Shown here piece by piece: positions 18,459-22,452 of a DNA stretch of 22,452 bases (position 1 is its first letter; each line of letters opens with the position of its first letter). The translations under genes and the position numbers were made by a program. Source of the DNA: Spongospora subterranea f. sp. subterranea (lineage: Eukaryota; Endomyxa: Phytomyxea; Phytomyxea; Plasmodiophorida); contig JAUGWO010000341.1 in NCBI GenBank assembly GCA_049724395.1, forward strand, positions 1 to 22,452, written 5' to 3'. The notes beneath the pieces are model-generated. The model worked only from the letters and a program-made list of their open reading frames with translations. It searched no databases and was not told where the DNA came from.

Positions 18459-18640
18459 CCTTTAGGGAGCAATATAAGTAATGACAAGGAAATCTAAAAC
18501 TAAATGTTGGTTAATATAAGAAAAACTTTTAATGAATAGAAGTCTTATCGGGACTCATCCAGGTTCCCCTGATTATTGACTCATGTTCCTTGATCTGAGT
18601 GATGTCACCACAGATCGGGACTCTGATATTACTAACTGTT
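18325..18640. repeat. Long imperfect inverted repeat (arms about 125 bp, loop about 60 bp)
   Basis: The left arm, about 18325-18452, is the reverse complement of the right arm, about 18513-18640. The best 70 bp (18356-18425 against 18540-18609) share CTCAGATCAAGGAACATGAG and differ at roughly one base in six; the flanks are weaker. A transcript would fold into a long hairpin. The loop is A/T-rich. No terminal duplications were found, so an inverted gene-fragment duplication is more likely than a foldback transposon. Confidence 0.8.
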
Positions 18641-19590
18641 GTCTGTCACCAATGTTGGCTGTCGAGCTGGATTTCTTCAACGAGAAGTCCCACTTAGAAA
18701 AGACTTATCAACCGGCCAGGTCATGTTTGCACTTTTTATCGACATTAGATTTTGAGCTGAACACCATCGAATGCGCATGGGGGCCATTGAAGTTCGTTTG
18801 CCGACCAGACTGTGTCGAACGGTTGATTATATAACAGGTTTGGATACTGGGAGAAGCAATGGGAATGAAGATGTGCGTGTGAACTGAGCAAGGTTCGCCG
18901 AAGAATGGGGTCTTACGTTGTTGCAAGCGCTGCACTTTTGCTTTTGAGAGCAGTAATCCCACTGCAGATGCTCAGCTTGTACAGTTGGTGATTCTTGGTT
19001 GAGTTCTTTCTAAGATTGCATCCTTCCCCGGTCTCTGTCTCATATAGTGTTAACGAGTGATACAGATCATCACTTCAATCGTTAGAGTATCACCACTAAA
19101 CTGCATCGACTTCGCAGGTTGCTTTTATACCGAATTTCTTGAAAGGTCTCTTGCATATTTCGTGTCGTGCTTGTGGTAGATGAAGTTGACGGTTCAGCAA
19201 GTGTAGCAGTAAATGTCTCAAGCTCCTCAGCATGAAAAGCGCTTGACCCCAATTTTTTTGAACCTCAAAGACGACGTCGATGAGGACATGGTAAATGGAA
19301 AGCAATTGGAATCACGACGCATTGCTGTGCTGTTGGATTCGGTATTTTGATTGAGCGATATATTCAGTGGACACATAATCGTGAAAAAATGTTGGTTAGT
19401 TGTGGCGATCCAGGTTCGAATTGTCGCCTCCACTGCCACAGAGTTTCTCATTTGGTGGGTTTCCTCTGGCTTTGGATGCTGTTCATGATATCGTTGCCCC
19501 TGACGATGTCAGGAGGCGCAACCCAATGAGGCACCTTTTGAATATTTTATCTAATACACACTGTGCCGTGGAAACCGAACTGAGCTAACC
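18641..19590. other. No recognisable gene
   Basis: Only short open frames without motifs are seen on either strand. A GTGGCGA...TCGCC hairpin with GGTTCGAATT in its loop (about 19402-19435) resembles a tRNA T arm but lacks the rest of a tRNA. Confidence 0.4.
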
Positions 19591-19593
19591 TCA

Positions 19594-19774
19594 GTTTGGT
19601 TAACGCCGTTTTGTTGTTCCTCCGTCCTTGCCCCTAGTTTCCTTAGTCTCCGCTCCCGCTCCAGCTCCCGCCCCTCGCCCTAGTCCCCGTCTTTCGCCCC
19701 TAGTTTCCGCCCTCGTCTCCAGTTTCCGTCCGTGTTCTTCCTCCCCCGACTGTTTCATAACAGTTTAACCAAAC
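19594..19774. repeat. C/T-rich low-complexity tract bounded by a short inverted repeat
   Basis: About 19610-19750 is a pyrimidine-rich run with repeated CGCCCCTAGTTTCC-like words on the plus strand. It is bracketed by GTTTGGTTAAC (19594-19604) and GTTTAACCAAAC (19763-19774), which can pair with one bulge. It lies just upstream of a gypsy-like gag and may belong to that element's leader or LTR. Confidence 0.45.
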
Positions 19775-19832
19775 CGATGGTATCTACTCGAAACCATTCC
19801 CCTCGCCCGTTAGTTCATCCAATGTTGAACTC

Positions 19833-20291
19833 GTGAATCCGCCTGACGGCACTCCTATTCCATACCAAACGCTAATTCACCAATTGCCAACGCAGATCTT
19901 GGATATACAAAGCCAGCTTGCAGAATCGCAAAGCCAACGATTCGAATCCGGTACCGACATGGTCACAACTCTGGCCCGCATACAGGATGAGGTATCGGAA
20001 TTACAAGTGCGAATCCCTACCTCAAACCCTCCACCAGCGCTTCCACAGCCTCCTATTGCTCAGTTGCCGAAACCCAACCAGTTTTCTGGCGATCGTAGTA
20101 AATTCCGACAGTGGTTCTGCCAAGTCACTAACTACCTGAGAATCTACCGTACTGGATTTACATTCGCGGCTTCGACGCAGTTCCGCCGCAGTTTTCCGAC
20201 AAGAATGACCTCTGGCTGGTCATTCTTGTCAACTCCTTGTATAGCTTGTAATACACTTCGGTTTTATTTCAACGGGTCTGGTTCCTTCTAA
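19833..20291 (+). mobile_element. Gypsy-type gag fossil A
   Basis: The frame holds a coiled-coil-like N-terminal part (QTLIHQLPTQILDIQSQLAE), a Pro-rich linker and then LPKPNQFSGDRSKFRQWF, the start of the capsid domain in gypsy-type Gag. The remainder of Gag and all of Pol are absent or unrecognisable; it is broken. No ATG opens the frame, so the true start is unknown. No LTR pair was found. Confidence 0.6.
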
Positions 20292-20307
20292 CAGTTTGAA
20301 AAGAATT

Positions 20308-20490
20308 ATCTTCACGGTTTACGCACCGCTTTCAAGACCATCTTCACGGTTTACGCACAGCTTTGAAGAGCATCTTCACGGTTTACGCACCGCTTTCAAG
20401 ACCATCTTCATGGTTTACGCACCGCTTTCAAGACCATCTTCACGGTTTACGCACCGCTTTCAAGACCATCTCCACAGTTTACGCACCGCT
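20308..20490. repeat. 32-bp minisatellite, about 5.7 units
   Basis: Units start at 20308, 20340, 20372, 20404 and 20436, with a partial unit at 20468. The core word is CTTCACGGTTTACGCACCGC. The period is not a multiple of three, so it is not a coding repeat. It lies between the two gag fossils. Confidence 0.92.
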
Positions 20491-20530
20491 ACTCCGATCT
20501 GCTCTTTTCACATCTTTTTCGAAATTCGAT

Positions 20531-21220
20531 ATGTCCAGCCGCGAGCGATCTGAGTCAGTTCCAGCCAGGCCGCACGACCATCGAGGTTTCCAGGTACCGA
20601 CGGAACCTCCCCAGTTTGCTCAACCGCTGACGCCGGAGATCCAAGCGGTACTACAGGCAGCACTCTCTCAGCAACAGCAACAGTTCCAACGGCAGTTGCA
20701 GGAATTGTCGTAACACTACCAGCAGCGGTTGATCTTGCCAAAACCCAAAGTCCGCCTCCCAGATCCTTTCGACGGTTCCCGATCCACCCTGCGAGGTTTT
20801 ATCAACCAAATATCAATGGTCATCACCGGTAAACCCAGGACATACGCCACGGATGTTGACAAGGTGATGTTGGTTGGGGACCTTCTCACAGGAAACGCTT
20901 TGCTGTGGTTCTCACCAATTTTCGAGTGACGGGATCCGTTGCTCCAGGATTTTGTCAGATTCATTGACGCGTTTCGGGCACGGTTCGAGGATCCGAACAA
21001 GCAGTCACAGCCGCACGACGATTGGAGGCGCTACGCCAAGGTCGCCGCCCAGGTGCTACGTATGCCAGCGAGTTTCAACTGCTGGTCACCGACGGTATGG
21101 TATGGTATACAAAGGATCGCGGGTTCTTATGGGTTGAGTATGCCTATGTACTACCAGGCTTTCCCTACTTCCGCCTGGCCGCTACAAGTAGCTTGGGTAT
21201 CCAATGAAGGAACCTATTAG
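20531..21220 (+). mobile_element. Gypsy-type gag fossil B
   Basis: The fossil opens with MSSRERSESVPARPHD and continues with a Gln-rich stretch. A capsid-like domain follows, with VRLPDPFDGSRSTLRGF and a later LVGDLLTGNALLWF, both typical of gypsy/chromovirus Gag. It is unlike gag fossil A in sequence. It is broken, with several breaks; no knuckle, protease or RT was recognised. The end is approximate, where an old SINE head begins further right. Confidence 0.65.
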
Positions 21221-21374
21221 ACCAGCTGGATTCAGCAACATAATCTGTCCTAACGACCACACCGAATGGGACCTGCCCCCACCTGATTACATTGCCTATC
21301 CAGAGTTTCCAAGTTTACTGCAAGCAGCTCGCTCTCCCACATTCATTAGAGGCCACGTGGTCAGACCTTCGTGC

Positions 21375-21506
21375 TCAACATTCACTCTACTTTACCGTAT
21401 TGGATGCAACCTTGGTTTGCTAAATTCCATCACTCACGGGTTTCGAACTCATGCCTAACACTGACCCGGACATGCCACCAACAGGAACAGACAGGAACCA
21501 AGCTGC
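21375..21506 (-). mobile_element. Old SINE head fragment, minus strand
   Basis: In minus orientation it begins GCAGCTTGGTTCCTGTCTGT and contains TTGGTGGCATGTCCGGGTCAG and GAGTTCGAAACCCGTG. The latter includes a perfect Pol III B box, AGTTCGAAACC, better than in the younger copies, and CATGAG/CCCGTG can pair around it as a T-arm-like stem. The body is too diverged or missing to align. It is probably an older member of the same family and gives the best hint of a tRNA-derived head. Confidence 0.6.
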
Positions 21507-21549
21507 ACATTACAGACGCGCGAGAAGGTTGATAGCGAACTAAACTTGA

Positions 21550-22452
21550 TTAAGTTCCTTGGGAGAGTCATTAGAGTGTATTATACTCTCTCTGTTAAGT
21601 AATGATGGTCTTCATATGTTAGCGCATGGTCTGATACGCTCCCTGGCCATTTGAATGCAGGAAACCATCATTCGTCAGGAAAACCTTGAGCCTTTTGAAG
21701 ATTCTTTTATTTGAAGGCTTCGTAAGTATATCGGCAACCATATTGTTCGTCGGGACGTACTGTACGTCAATCCTTTGTTCTTTAATCATGTCTCGAACGT
21801 AATGGTATTGAATATCTATATGCTTCGATCTTTGACTGGAGCAGTCGTTCTTTTCAATAAATAACGCTCCTTGGTTGTCCTGATCTATCATTGTTTTTGG
21901 CACTTGTTTCAGCAACCAAAGAGCAATCAAAAGATCTTGTAGCCAAATATCTTTAGTTGCGGAACATGCTGCTATATATTCGGCTTCTGTCGTCGATAAT
22001 GCGACGCATCCTTGCTTTTTGGATTTAAATAATCGGATGTTCACCCAATGTTATCAAGATTACAGTTACTGATCTGCGATCGTTTGGGTCGGGTCCATAA
22101 CTGCTATCCGCCCTTGAAATAATATCCAAAGGGTTTGACATGAACAGAATGGCTTCATTAGCGGTCCCCTTCAGATATTTAATGATCCTATGAGTAGCAT
22201 GCCACAACGTTTTCGTCGATTTTGAAATATGTCGGCTGATGATGTTTACGGCGTATGCGATGTCAGTCCTTGTTGCATTTGCCAGGTACTGTAGACATCC
22301 TATAGCCTCTCGAATTGAATATTGCTTTGTTTCCTCGTCATCATCGCCTGCCTCATATGGCTTCGTCATTGGTGTCGATGCATGCTTGCAATGTTCTTGT
22401 CGATACGTCGCGATGACTTCCCTGATGTATTTTGTTTGTGTCAGTAATATTC
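21550..22452 (-). mobile_element. Ty1/copia pol fossil: RT end and RNase H (runs off the right edge)
   Basis: On the minus strand the right part has the connection region of copia Pol: AIGCLQYLANATRTDIAYAV, HRIIKYLKGTAN and DPNDRRS. The left part has the RNase H: KKQGCVALSTTEAEYIAACS, MIDQDNQGALFIEKN, RSKHIDIQYHYVRD and NMVADILTKP. These motifs are diagnostic of Ty1/copia, where integrase precedes RT and RNase H is last. The element is broken at least once and continues beyond the window. A 3' LTR would lie near 21510-21620 but I could not delimit it. Confidence 0.85.

Noticed and set aside
19402-19435. Possible tRNA gene with GGTTCGAATT
   Set aside because: Only a T-arm-like hairpin can be drawn. 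No D arm, anticodon arm or matching acceptor stem was found.

Overview
The window is eukaryotic repeat-rich DNA, probably from an invertebrate or another eukaryote with short introns; the exact lineage cannot be read from the sequence. No bacterial operons or Shine-Dalgarno sites are visible. Short introns with GT...AG ends and a TACTAA-type branch site, an AATAAA signal, poly-A-tailed retroposons and several LTR-element fossils all point the same way. Most of the window is transposable elements nested in one another. At most one or two host genes are believable.

Layout. About 1-900 holds a minus-strand LTR-retrotransposon gag fossil. About 900-8498 is a nearly full-length plus-strand LINE of the RNase H-bearing I group. 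Its 5' region carries 33-bp and 30-bp tandem repeats. It has a CCHC-knuckle gag-like ORF1, an OTU-like cysteine protease reading frame, and an ORF2 with a PIP-box-like motif, APE endonuclease, reverse transcriptase, RNase H and a terminal zinc finger. The 3' UTR has repeated small hairpins and ends in poly-A. The copy is mildly decayed, with frame changes and one in-frame TGA. About 8499-10610 is a minus-strand Ty3/gypsy-like gag-protease fossil interrupted by a SINE. About 10705-11655 is a second, internal fragment of the same LINE family. About 11656-13286 is a decayed minus-strand gene of an uncharacterised multicopy type, split by another SINE.

About 13746-14459 is a full-length SINE with a perfect 12-bp target-site duplication, and a 256-bp solo-LTR-like insert sits inside it. 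About 15900-17985 is the best host-gene candidate. It has short introns, an AATAAA signal and a protein with three copies of a regularly spaced Cys/Trp module that I do not recognise. About 18180-18640 holds a small acidic ORF whose 3' part is one arm of a long inverted repeat. About 19590-22452 holds two unlike gypsy-type gag fossils, a 32-bp minisatellite, an old SINE head and the 3' part of a Ty1/copia pol on the minus strand.

The most connected story is a LINE/SINE partnership. A SINE with a possible tRNA-like head ends in roughly 300 bp that resemble the 3' end of the LINE, and its copies show TPRT-like duplications. The most novel single object is the triple Cys/Trp module protein at 16.8-17.9 kb.
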